From the NCBI RefSeq assembly GCF_001949145.1, contig NW_019091684.1, positions 48,721-112,720 of the forward strand: a DNA stretch of 64,000 bases, read 5' to 3'. Each line of letters opens with the position of its first letter. Position 1 is the first letter of the stretch. The translations under genes and the position numbers were made by a program. Under the pieces are notes generated by a model that was not told the origin of the DNA, made no database searches, and saw only the letters and a list, made by a program, of their open reading frames with translations. The stretch is from Acanthaster planci. Lineage: Eukaryota; Echinodermata; Asteroidea; Valvatida; Acanthasteridae. This document shows, one piece after another, positions 1 through 12,300 of the stretch.

Positions 1-390
1 AATAATAAACAGCTCGACATAAATTCCAAATTTCTGTTTTTCTTTCTTTTTATCCCGTCCACCGATAGGCTTTCTTGGCTGATACATAACAGGTTTGAGA
101 ATGGGGTAACAATTTATGCTAATTTATGTAAATCCTAAAAGTTGTCTATTGCTCGCGACGACCTGCTAGCGTACTCCCCATGTACGCGTACATGGTGTAT
201 ATGGAATTGGCTGATATATGAACATGCTGAGGACATCAATCAACTTTCTGGACGTGCTGGATAAGCGAAAGTCGTCTCGCCCGTATACCGATACCCGTAA
301 AATTGCCTTACTCTTACCATTGTCTTTGGTGGTCGTCTTGCTTCATTTTGTATCCTCAAGTTCGGCCAGCAAGTTGTAAATACAGCTAAA
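1..390. other. Upstream region and probable 5' UTR of the Kirrel-like gene
   Basis: There is no coding exon here. The stretch contains the in-frame stop at 298-300 that fixes the KIRREL start at 391. A GTACGCGTAC palindrome lies near 182. I see no clear TATA box, and the promoter may lie outside the window. Confidence 0.4.
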
Positions 391-3300
391 ATGGCTAGGC
401 CTGTCACATCAACATTCGGCGTCTTTCGGCACAGAAGATGTCAACTTGTGCAAAATCTGTTGCTGGTGGTCGCTGTCATGATTGTGCACAACATGCTGGC
501 TACTCATCATGGTGAGCTTTTTGTACTAAACATGACAAATCAGATTTTGGAATCAAATGTTCCATGGTGGAGCAAGTTTTGACCACACTAATATTTGAAT
601 GTTTACCTGGGTAATCGTGTTAATGGTCGTATGTTGATACCGTACTAACTTACGTGTAGGGGGCCTGCGTGCAGAATCATGAGACCGAACTTCCGAACTA
701 CACGTAGGCCTAGGCCTAATTTTTTACTGTGTTCAAATTCGATAGTCTAGGCTACGGTGGTTCAACCTCAATCATTGATGCTCCGGTCCAAACCTGTCAT
801 GCCTAAAGTGTTATTCTACAGTTCCTACATATGGCATAAAATGTCTGCAATTAATAGCTTGTTAAATTTGGCTTTTGTTACATTTTGTTCCAGTTCTTTC
901 TACAATATGTACCGGCAGGCCAAGGCTAGGCCTCAGTATGGGCAGTTAGCCTTATTCGGTAATTGTCATGATTGATAGAGGTAATTAGTCGGACAGACTT
1001 AAAATTTACAGCAAAATAATTTAGGCCTGTTTTTCGAGTGTATTGTAAGCCTACATTGGCATTATGTCAGCAGGCAGTTGTATATGTAAGTGCCTGTTCT
1101 TATTTTTGAATTCTACAAGGCAAAAGCAGCCTGCAATTGAAACCATTTAGTGACTCAATAGGAAAAAGGTGGCAGGCCTACTACTACTGCAGCTGCTAGA
1201 TGCTTGCTGATGGGACGTCCACTTTGCCCATTTGCCACTTCAACCAGTCGCCACTTATTAAATTGAAAGTTTAACAGGAAATCAGCTATTGTGTGAACAA
1301 GTCTCAATAATTTCCTGTGTTGGTCTTGAATTCGCGAAGGGTCCATTGGCCGTACCGTGTACAGACAAGTACCAATGTAGCCTCCTCCTTGCAGTACTAC
1401 TAGGCCTATACCTTTAAATGGGGTTGCAGGGATCTCCCAAAATTCGATTTCCCAACTTTCTAAATGCCCACAATAGTTTCTCTTTTGACTGGTACATTTG
1501 TGTTCCAGAGTAATGGCTCTTTTTTCTCCCTCTTTGGGAATGAATGAAAATGGCAAATTCATTGATCTCAGTATGTCAAATGAAAGACTGTGATCCATTT
1601 TTAAAAATCAGAACTGTCCCTGTGTGAAAAGTACAACTACAGACAGGTATCAGAAGCTTGGTGCAACCCAGCATTGGTTCGCTCTTGCAAAGTTAACTCT
1701 TTTAATACAATAATTGCATCGGATCTGGGCTCAAAAGGCAGGTTTTCCCTTTCAAATCATGGGCAGAAATTATGAGCTGAGATATTTTTCTGATTGATCT
1801 AAAAAGCATATCCATTTACTGTGTGGCAGTGACTTTAAAATTCCTGAACCTGGGCAAAAGTGAAAGGTGGTTTGTGTAGTCTGTGTCAAGTTCCACCATC
1901 TTGTTTTCTCATCATTGTCATCGTCATAAGCGTTTCCAACTAACCAGTACCACTGCACCCAAGATTCTTGGCAAGTGATTCACTAATTCAAAAAAGATCT
2001 GGAAACCATTTCTGACTTGCAAATAAACAGATCGGGGCTGGGTAGGGGTGTTTAGTCAGCCAATTCCTGCAAGCAATTCAAGCGTCACTAAGCAACCACA
2101 GTAACATTTGAGCAACGGAGCAGGGGAAAAGCCTATCAACAATCATGACAAGTAACAAGTGGCCAAGGGCTGCTGGTTTGTACATGTACATCATCTGGAA
2201 TAAACATGTAACAGGGCACTCAAGAAATACAGTTGTCAGCAAATTCACACAGTAACGAATCTTGTAAGATGGATTTGAATTGTAAAAAAAAAAATCACTG
2301 TGGAACTAAAGAAGTTTAGCACAATCTGTGGCCTTTGAATTTATTCTAATTCTTTTTCATTGATTTTCAAGAACGAGATTGTTTGTGGAATATGATACAG
2401 GCACACTTCTTGACCTTGATGCCTAAACTTTACTGGTATCTTATACATACCAGTACTTTTGTTGACCACATTTTCATCAGGTGTAACTATTGTTCATAAA
2501 AGAAAATTATAACTTTAAGAACAAAAATTACCGGTAAATGCTTAGATGTACAGTAATTTCATTCCTCAATTGAAATGTTTGTCTTCTGGGGTCACAGGCT
2601 GTACAATCTCAATCTGGTCTAAATTAGTACATGTATGTGTGTTTTTTGGTAAGGACAGGATGTTTGATTTCTCATTTATTTCTTCACACTGAATTTTCCT
2701 TTACCCAGTTCAGTGGTCTCACAAAGAAGTGTGTGTACTTGTAAACTATACTCAACAGGTACATGTAGGGAAGGGGAATCATGGTGAATTTACAGGTACA
2801 TGTACAGCACTCTCAAAAGAAATGACCAAATCCATGCACAAATTAGTCTTTGTTATTATGTAGCCCTCAGATAAATTGTACCTTGCAGGGATATGGCCTC
2901 GGGTCAGAACAGTTTCCTCCTTCAAACTGACCCAATTGTTTATGCTGCATTTTGTTTATCTCATTGTTTATTCACAGTCTCCTGCCATCCCCTCAACCCT
3001 TAAGAGAGCCACGCAAAAAGGAAATGATGTTTGCAGGGTATTTTTTTACCTCTTGTTCATTTAATTTACCAGTATTTTCCTCCAGACCAATTCTTTTTTT
3101 CCGGAAAGGCAGCTCCATCTTGTTTCAGAGAGTGAAATTTGTAAAATCTGGCTCAAATGCAGGCTGAATGTTAATAAAACAAAATCTGTGGAATCGGTTA
3201 ACATGTTAAGGATTTTTACAAACTTGGAAAACTGTGTGCTACCTCCATTACAGGTTGCAGGGGAGTCACCAGTTTATTATGGAGGAGCCTTATTGTTTAT

Positions 3301-6300
3301 TGTGGTAGACAACAGGGACAGAGAACTTCTCTGTAATAGGCCCACAAGCTAGCCTGTCCAAGGACCACTGGTTTATATTACAGTTTCTTCCAGGTTAGCT
3401 GTGGGCTAGGGATCAACTGAAAAAATAGCAACACCACAGAATGTTCTCACCAACTGTGTATTTTTTAATGGACCTTGTATGTAGCCTGTCCCTAGAGCAC
3501 TATGGCTCAAGTTTATGTTCATAAACACTTTTAGACATGACAGGATGTGGTCAATTATATTTTCTTTGATGCAGGTTTGGGTTAGGGTGCTAGTGCTTTA
3601 GGCTCTGGTTTACATTCTAGCCATGACCCCTTGATCCTTTGGACCTTCAAAAGTTCTTGGGTGTACTGTAGTTACTCAAATCATGCTCAAAATCAAATGC
3701 AGAATTGCTCAACTAGAGTCACCCTTTTTGGTGACTCAAGTCCTTATCTGTAAATGACTCGACTTGATTCACTGGGAGCAAACGACCCAACTCTTGAGTC
3801 CCTCAGACATCAGAAGACCTGACTCGAGTGAAAGTTCATACATGTAGACTCGATTTTTAGGACTTCAAGTCTACATGTATGTACATGTATTAACTGAAAA
3901 TAGAAAATATATACGGACATGTATTTGCAATTGGCCTACAGTGTCGGTTTATAATGTTCATATTATGTGTCATCATCAAGAGTACATGTACATGTAGTGT
4001 ACTGTATCTACAAGTAGTAGCCCAGAGGTAAATTTCAAAATGCCAAAATGTCATTCTCTCTTACATCTGTACATGTACACTGTATGTGTTCAAATATTCT
4101 GTGACTTGAATTGACTCAAGCAAAATACTTCACTCGATAAACTTTTTTTGCGTATTGACTCAATGGAGTCAGCTCATAATTCCGACGCCTCATACACGTA
4201 AGTCCGAAAAAAGTGTTTAAAGAAGTCCATAAGTCCGATGCCTCATAGGTCCGACGCCTCATACATGTAAGTCCAACAAATGCGTTTAAAAGTTCCAATT
4301 CATACTTTTGAGGCGTTGGACCTATAAGGCGTCGGACTTACGATGCACACCCGACTCAAGTCAAGTCACTACATTATAATGACTCAACTTGATTCACAAA
4401 ATTACTGACTCGTTACAACTCCTGAAAAATCCATGTAATGCACATGTACGGTATTATCACTTCACCGTCAACAAAAATATTAGACTGTTCATTCTGTCAG
4501 AGGTGTGAGAATTCAGCTTTTTTCATTTAGATGTTGATCCTGGATTTCAGCTTTTTTGTACACCTAGCCATTACAATACTATGGGAACATTTTATACATT
4601 TCAGCTTTTTGCTGGCTGTTTTCAGCTTTAATCTTAAGTGGCCACTCACACCCCTGATTTATGCGGACTTCCTTCGAGATTGTTCATCTGAAAACATTTC
4701 ACTTTTGATTCCTTTGCTAAACTCTTTTGAAACATTCATCTGTGGACATATTGAAATAATAAAATCTAATGATAACTTATTTTCTTTAAGGTAGAATAGA
4801 TTATAACAACTGTATTAATTTACCCTTTCCTAATTTTACCCATTTTAGTATGGGCTGCCCAGTCATTTCAAGAGGAGCCTAGCGACACAGCAGTAGTGAT
4901 AGGGGAAGCAGTAGTTGTCCTGAAGTGTATCATTGCCGAGAAATCGGGTGAGCTGATATGGTTCAAGGGGGAAGAGTACATTGCCAGCGACATGGATCTC
5001 ACCATTAGTAAATATCCAAGGTATGGTGTACAATGTGTGAGCTGTATAAACCTGTCAGAGAGTGAAACATCCAGAGTTGTGGAAGATTGAAATCTCAGGT
5101 CGGGTGACAGGTTGCTTTGCCAGACACTGTTCAGTTAAGTGGCTTGTGTTGTGATGACTTGACTTTTGGATGTGATGACTTGAATGCTCACAATCCTGCC
5201 AAAGAAACATACACGTGCATCTCTAGCGTAAAGTTTGTTCGTACCCGGTACTGTAGATGTTTTGGTAGCTACATTACCGGTAGGTGTACATGTACATGTA
5301 TGATCAGGTGCTCAGTTCAGTGTTTTGTGCAAACTCGAGTGCTGGGATTGTATGACTGATTCAGTGCCAGCAGTCAGTGTGCAAACTGTGACTCACCTTT
5401 GGGGCATCATCAGTGTCTTCTGAAAAACGATTTTAGATCAATGAAACTCTCACTTTTCACTGCCACCAATTACAGAGTATACAGTACACATGGTAATGTA
5501 CATGTCCATGTACAACATTCGTGTTTGTAAACGAGTGTCTGAAATAATGGTGCCTTGGTGACAATGGAAACAACAGTCAAGGATGAACTTGCAACTTTTG
5601 TGTCAATGAACAGAGGGTGCTAACATTGCCTGGATGTCATCAGAAGGGCTTTGTTGACAGAAGCAAGACTCTTCTCTCCCACCTGCCACCCTAAGTGAAT
5701 GAATAATGAATGAATGAAGTACAAGGAAAAGCATTAAAAGGCCTACCACATGTACATGGACACGTTTGTATGGAAATAATGCAAAATCAAATTCATTTAG
5801 TCACAAAGGATGCATGTTTTTGCCCTCCGAAGTGTGCATCGCAAGGATTTCTAGCTGTTTGTTTTTGAGATCAATCGCTCAAAATGTACCAGTACGTGTA
5901 GGTTACACTGTCTTCAAGTTTGGGTTTGTTCAAGCCCACTTCTTGCAATGTACACGCAAGAGAAAAAAAAATGCCTGAATTCCCTTCATCCGGGCACAGG
6001 ACAATTTTTGCACGTACATGTACACTGTACATAGTTCAAACAGCAGATCCCCAGTGAATTACAGTCTGTGAACTTGTGTTTACAAGCCAAGTGCCCCTGA
6101 CTTTCTGGCTTTTATATATTTGAAGTTCCTTCGGTGGAAATACATACACTGGTTATTGGCATGCCCTTCTCAACTGGCAGTTCTTGTACCTTGCCTTTGG
6201 TGCCGGGGTCACTTACACAGAGGTGTCTGACACTGTTGTATGTCTAGTCTCCAATTTCTAATCCTGATGGAGTCCAACACCCAATGAAAAATCTCCAGCG

Positions 6301-9300
6301 GTGTTCCGATTCCCCTCCAGCTGTGTGATATTAATATCAGTCTTTGTGTTTGTCTACTCAGTGGTGGTCCACTTTCCTATTTGGACTAAGTGCCCTTGAT
6401 AGTGCCTGATGTTTTCCATGGTTTGGCACTGTGGGTACTGCAGAAAAGTGTTCCTTGCTAAACACGTGAAGCTCCTTCCTTCATTAATGAGCAGAATCAT
6501 GATTCACACTTCAAAGCATCTTTGAAATTTTTTGTACAATTTATCAGAAACCTTGTGAAGGATGTCAAATCTGTTACATGTACCATACATTAAGTTGTGG
6601 GGTACTGGTCAGGACTGAAATAATAATGTGCTACTAAACTTGAGAAATTCAGAGTGGGATATATTTTTCTTCAATTACTCTGTTGTTACCAGTGAGCAAT
6701 GGGTCACATCCTCCATGGTCGAAGTAACTCCAGCTGTTTTACCGGTAATTTAGAGGTTCAACAGTATTATGGGTGCTACACTTCCACAGAAAATACCTGA
6801 AAGTTACGGTACCCGGTACATGTACATGTATGTACCAGTAGATCCATTTTTTTTTCTTTTTTTTTCTGTAGTCATTTCAAAACATTTGTGCTGTCATTCG
6901 TATCAGTTGATAATGCATGCTATGGCTTGCTTAAATTAAATTTTATTTGGAATGGAAAATGGAAAAAAATATCAAATTTATTAAAACAAAAATCACATGT
7001 GGGTCCTACTGGTGTGATATGACATTTCCAGTATATGGAATCCCCAAATGGACAACTAACATACATACATGTAAATTGTTTGGCTATAGCCGACTGTTAT
7101 CAGAAAATGGGAAAGTTGAGTTGTCAACTGACGCTAAAAATGAGGCTTCCGAGTATGTACACGTCTGTTCTACATACAGCTCTGTCCTGACCTTTTGCCT
7201 GGTTCTGATGTACTGGCATACAGTGTGCTAGTACCATCATTTCTTTCTGCAGATGAATTTTGTAAACTTACCCTCGGTGCATGTAATTTTACTCCACTGG
7301 CCTAATTCATCTTCAAGTGGGATAATTTGGCAGCAAAACGATTAGAATAGAATTAGATACTTTCCTTCCTCTGTTTTGTGTGGTTGCGAGAAGAGTCACC
7401 GAGTGAGCTGCTCACAGCTGTGACCCCGTTACCCATCTGATCTGTTTCATCTTCCTTCCAGATACTCGTTTGAGGGCAACACCTCCCTAGGTGAGTACAA
7501 TCTCCAGATAGACAATGCCATCTTGGAGGATGACGGGGAATACCACTGTCAGGTGACTGCTACCACCGACAACCCTGTGATAGCATCCCGACGAGCCAGG
7601 CTCATCATCCAACGTACGTACATATGTACAACTCTACACTCGATTCTCTAACCATACTTAGTGCCTTTTGTAAATAAAGTCTATCCAGCACTGGGCTTTA
7701 AATGATATTTCAGACATTACCAAAATTTGCCTCTTTTTCAATATACTGAAGAGTAGAAACTAACGATCCGTAGATACGGTGTACATGTACCAAAATACTG
7801 GCAATAGTATGGAATTTCTATACGGCAGTATCTTTGCTGATATGTTCGAAATGTTTGTAGAATCCCTTTAAAATAAAAGTAAACCACCAGAATGGTATCA
7901 TACCACTATTTCCATTCTTGGCAGGTCCACTGTCTGTATAATGTACATGTACATCAACATGGTCAACTTGCAACTTGGAGAACTAGTGGGGGGGCCTACA
8001 TATAATTTAAAACTTGAAACCTCAAGTTTATAATCCCACTTTTAAAACAATCTAACAACATTTAAAGAAACCTCGAACTTAAACAGAACTGGACACCTGT
8101 AATTTTTAACGATGCCATCAACATTAACTGCACCTATAGTATGATGTTTTTGAGTTTTACATGTAGTTAATCACTACTTAAGTTAGATCTTCGGAAAGTT
8201 GTTCCACTTAAAATTTGCCTGAAATCATATCTAAAGGGCTTCTGAAATAATACGCACCACAAATTTCATCAAATTTCATTTGCCATCCAATAGACAGTAG
8301 ACGCATCGCTAATTCTGAATCACTGTGAAGGATTGTTTGGGTCAGGTTTTTGATGTTTCTTGTTTGGTACATTCACTCATACACTGTACATGTGTACCAG
8401 CACAGCATACTGTTGGTATTCATGGAACATTTTAGTGTGCGTGGTTATGGGCATACTGTCTTCAAACACCAGTCCAGTATAAGATCAGCAGAAAGATTAC
8501 CCAAGTAAATCTTGACAAAGTATCATAGATCTGTGGAAGTTGACAGTCCTTTGTAAAGTTGTTTTCAAAACAGTGCTGTTCACCTAAGGCTAGTCTGGCT
8601 GTTCTAAAAAAGTCATCCATCTTTGAACCAGACATTCTGAAGCCTCACCCACTGATGATAAACCCATCAGCAACTTGCAATGTGACCCTCAGCAGCAAGC
8701 CCCAACAGCCAAACCCCTTATTGCTGATAACCCCTTGCTTGATCCCTGGGTGACCTCCAGCGACCCGGGATAGCTGATAATCACCCTCAAATTCTTGGAG
8801 TAGACAAAAAAGTGTTGTTTCTTGTGGGAGCAGACACTGTGGCCAGAAAAGTGTCTTAAAGGTTTTGGCGTGGGACAATTTGGTGGTTGTTTTCATTGTG
8901 GTTTGTAGAAACTCAGACAGGCCAGTGAACTGGGCCACCTCTGGAAAAAGTTTTTATTTTTTGAGTCTGCAGCGATCAAAACTTTTGTAGGAGTCTCTTT
9001 CGTGTGATGGTAAAAAAGAAGAGTTACATCGCAAACTAAGTAATGTTGTTTTATATTTTCCGTACATGTACATGTACCGGTATAGTGTAGTTTCTACAAA
9101 ATTCAGTGTATGTGAACAACCAGAACTACCGGTACAGTTCCAGCCATTTTCAAAGGGCCATTGAAAACAAAAGTACGGTGCTTTTTTTTGGAGGGGGGAA
9201 GGCTAACATACCAGTAGATACTGTACCATATTCTTCTGATCTTCTGGCAATGATTTCCTTGAGGTTTCTTAAATTCAAGTTTCACCTGCATGCATCTACC

Positions 9301-12300
9301 CAGGGCACCAGTATAAGGTCCGACCAAAAGCTGTTAAACTTAAAGTGCTGTTGTGGGACAACATACCGGTACATGTATTTCCCCAAGGTTGGCCACCATT
9401 ACAGGAGACAGGCATTTCCCAATGAGGCTGGTGGTACATGCCTTCTGATTGTTAATTCTTTCTAAAAAGGGTATGGTTACCACCTGTGCTGTGCAGTGCC
9501 TATCCAGTAGTGGGTACTGGCTCCATGTTTTCTAATGCTTTTTACCAATTATCAAACGCACTGCTCTCCTCCTTGACATACACTGCCCGTGCCTAAAGAT
9601 TGTGCGAGGTGCTGTTGAAATTGGAAGACACTCTATGTTGTCGGCCACTTGTCTCGTGGTTGAGGCTTAGCACACTGTATTTGAGTCCGGAATACTCTTT
9701 ACTTGCAATGCAAAGGGCTGAGTCTGAGATCAGTCAATTTGGTTTCCTCATGTAGACTTCATTAGAGCTAACAAGTACCAGCAGCCTCTCCTGTTTCTGG
9801 TTTCAGGAATTCCATCCATGATGACCCTGCGTCCCAGCGATCCCATTCTCTCCGTCGTGGTGGGCGTGCCCACCAACCTGACCTGTGAGGCCACCAGCGC
9901 CAACCCGGCAGCCCAAATCAAATGGCTGCGAGGGGGTTCCGAGCTGTCCGCCACCTACCAGAGGACTTGGAAGGCCGGTGACCCTTCGGGGAAGCTGATG
10001 AACGCTGCCAGTGCATTGAAGGTGTACCCAGCCCTAGCTGATCACAGCATTGTCTATGAGTGCCAGGTCTCACACATGGCAATGGCCACTCCCAGGACAC
10101 TTGGGATTACGCTGGACGTACAACGTAAGCTGAATCCATGCTATCTATCAGTTCAAGACGGAGTTATTTCATATTATTTAATGTATACGTATCAAGACTC
10201 CAATTCAAATATTTGATTCCACAATACAATACTGCTGAAACCAGTGTTGTAGTCTAGACCATCACAAGACCAGACACAAGACCAGACACAAGACCAGTCA
10301 CAAGTAACAGGGTGAACAATGACAAAGGAATGCTTTTGTTGCAATTCATTTGAATAGCTTGTGACTTGAATTCAGAATGGAGGTCTTGATATACCAAACG
10401 TTCGGGTTATATACCAAACATTTCATTGACTGCCGAATTTCCAGTACATTTTTATCAAACTTTGAAATTTGCTTGAAATGAAAGATCTATTTGTACATAC
10501 ATTTTGGACTGACTTTAATGACTTGAACAACGAGACAAATTGAAGTCATATTTGCAAAGGAACAACCGTTAACAATACTGTCCATATCATTTGCTGGTAC
10601 ATCTGCGCATACATGTATGCGGCCTTTTAGACCGGCCACTGAGTTCTTTTATGTGCACTACACCTGATGGTAATTTAGAAAAAAATGCACTCTCCTGGAT
10701 GGCAATACAGGCTAGAACTTCTTCTTCAAAAGACAGTACTTTTGGTGTTCTCAAGAAATTAATGCAGATTTATCAGCCCTTGTGACTCAGCTCACTGAAA
10801 CGGACGTTAATTTGCATTTCCAATAATTTTGAACAATGTTGCATAACATCTCTTGCGTGGTACTAGAGCTACAGAATGGTTCCCAGCCCTTCTGTTAATA
10901 TTTCAATTTAGCAGCACAGGAAACCAGTGGAGCTATAATTCATATCACATGTGATTTTTTTGTTGTGCCCATGATTCAACTACATGTAATACGTGATTTC
11001 ACTTTGCGATTCAACTCCCAGTGAGAAAAAACCTGAAATCAGTAGTTGCAATATGGAAGAAAAATAACGTACAATCCAAACAAATGCTGGAATTCGGTGT
11101 TCATGTTCAAAAAAATTTTGTTAAAGTTTACACGGAAGTTAGAAGTGCTGGCCGTAAAAGCATTTGTGAGGCAAACGCCGCAAACCACCACATATTTGAA
11201 TGGGTATGGGCCTATGCAATTGCTTTAACGAACCACAACTATACATGTACATGTAGGGTACCCTGTCTTCTTTGTTATAGTGTCTACAAGAATGACCCTA
11301 CACTATTGTAATCAACACAGTGTCTCTCCTTTGCCGAGTGTTGTTGGACCAAGCAACTATTTAGCACACATTTCATTACAACAGGTGCTGACCATTTCAT
11401 TTATTTCTTTTCCTCTTTTTCCCCCCAACCCAGATGCCCCGGTTGTTGTTGTGGAGGCATCCCATACGCCCATCCGAGAGGATACCCCAGTCATCTTCCG
11501 CTGTGTGGTGGATGCCAATCCCAGGAGGGTGTCGTATTTGTGGGCCAAAAATGGAGAGCCAATATCAGGTGAGACGCAGTTCAAAATACAACCAGTCAGT
11601 GCAGGTTAGACATTTTGGACCTCAGCAGACACAACAGGAGAGCGCTAGTTGAAGTGGGTAAATTTGGAATAAACAGAAAAGATTTAACCAAAACCAAATG
11701 CACCCTTCTTTTGTGTCTGCTATAGACTAAGCCGAGAAGACGCCATAACTGCGATGGCACTGCACCCACGTGCATTTTTCAGGTTGACGTGCACCAGCAT
11801 TGACAAATCACGGCACCCCATTGGTCAAAGGGACATGTAATGCACCCATACCACCTGGCCATGAATGTTGTGCCACTGCAGTTGTGGCCTCTAATTCCTC
11901 AATTTTCTCAATTCTGATGCCCAGGTGCTGAAGATAATCAAGTTGAGCTTGTGATCACTAAAGAAGACCACATGGCATCAATCGCATGTACGGCTGAAAA
12001 CACCATTGGATCAGTGACTGGTAGCTTGACTACTCCAGTACTGTGTGAGTAAACCAGTTATTCAAACCGTTTACCTAAGTCTGTAGGTTGGTTAAGCCGA
12101 GTTGCATGACTGAAGTTGACCGAGTCCCGAGCCATAAAACCAAGTTGGCGATGTACAGGTGTACCAGTACAGTTATTGTAACTAGAAGACTATAATCCTC
12201 TAGTCAACACAACTGTCTCAACTTCAGCTGTGTTTCTGTCTCAAGTCCAGGCTGGAACAGGCTGCAATTTGGTCCCAAAAGGGCAATTCAAAAACTATCC

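Larger units (their letters stand above)
512..4848 (+). other. Intron 1 of the Kirrel-like gene (4.3 kb)
   Basis: This intron separates the signal-peptide exon from Ig1, and its GTGAGC donor and TTTTAG acceptor are clear. It holds no convincing gene. Contents are a cactttgcccatttgccac repeat fragment near 1220-1256, GACTCAAGTC-like repeated palindromes at about 3710-4440, an inverted GTCCGACGCC repeat cluster (4170-4350) and a CAGGGGTG-type MITE (4498-4656). A 147-codon reverse-strand open frame at 1155-1598 resembles nothing I know and is rejected. Confidence 0.6.

Noticed and set aside
1155-1598. 147-codon open frame on the minus strand in KIRREL intron 1
   Set aside because: It matches no family I know, and its C-terminal part overlaps a fragment of the cactttgcccatttgccac repeat. 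There are no splice or conservation hints.
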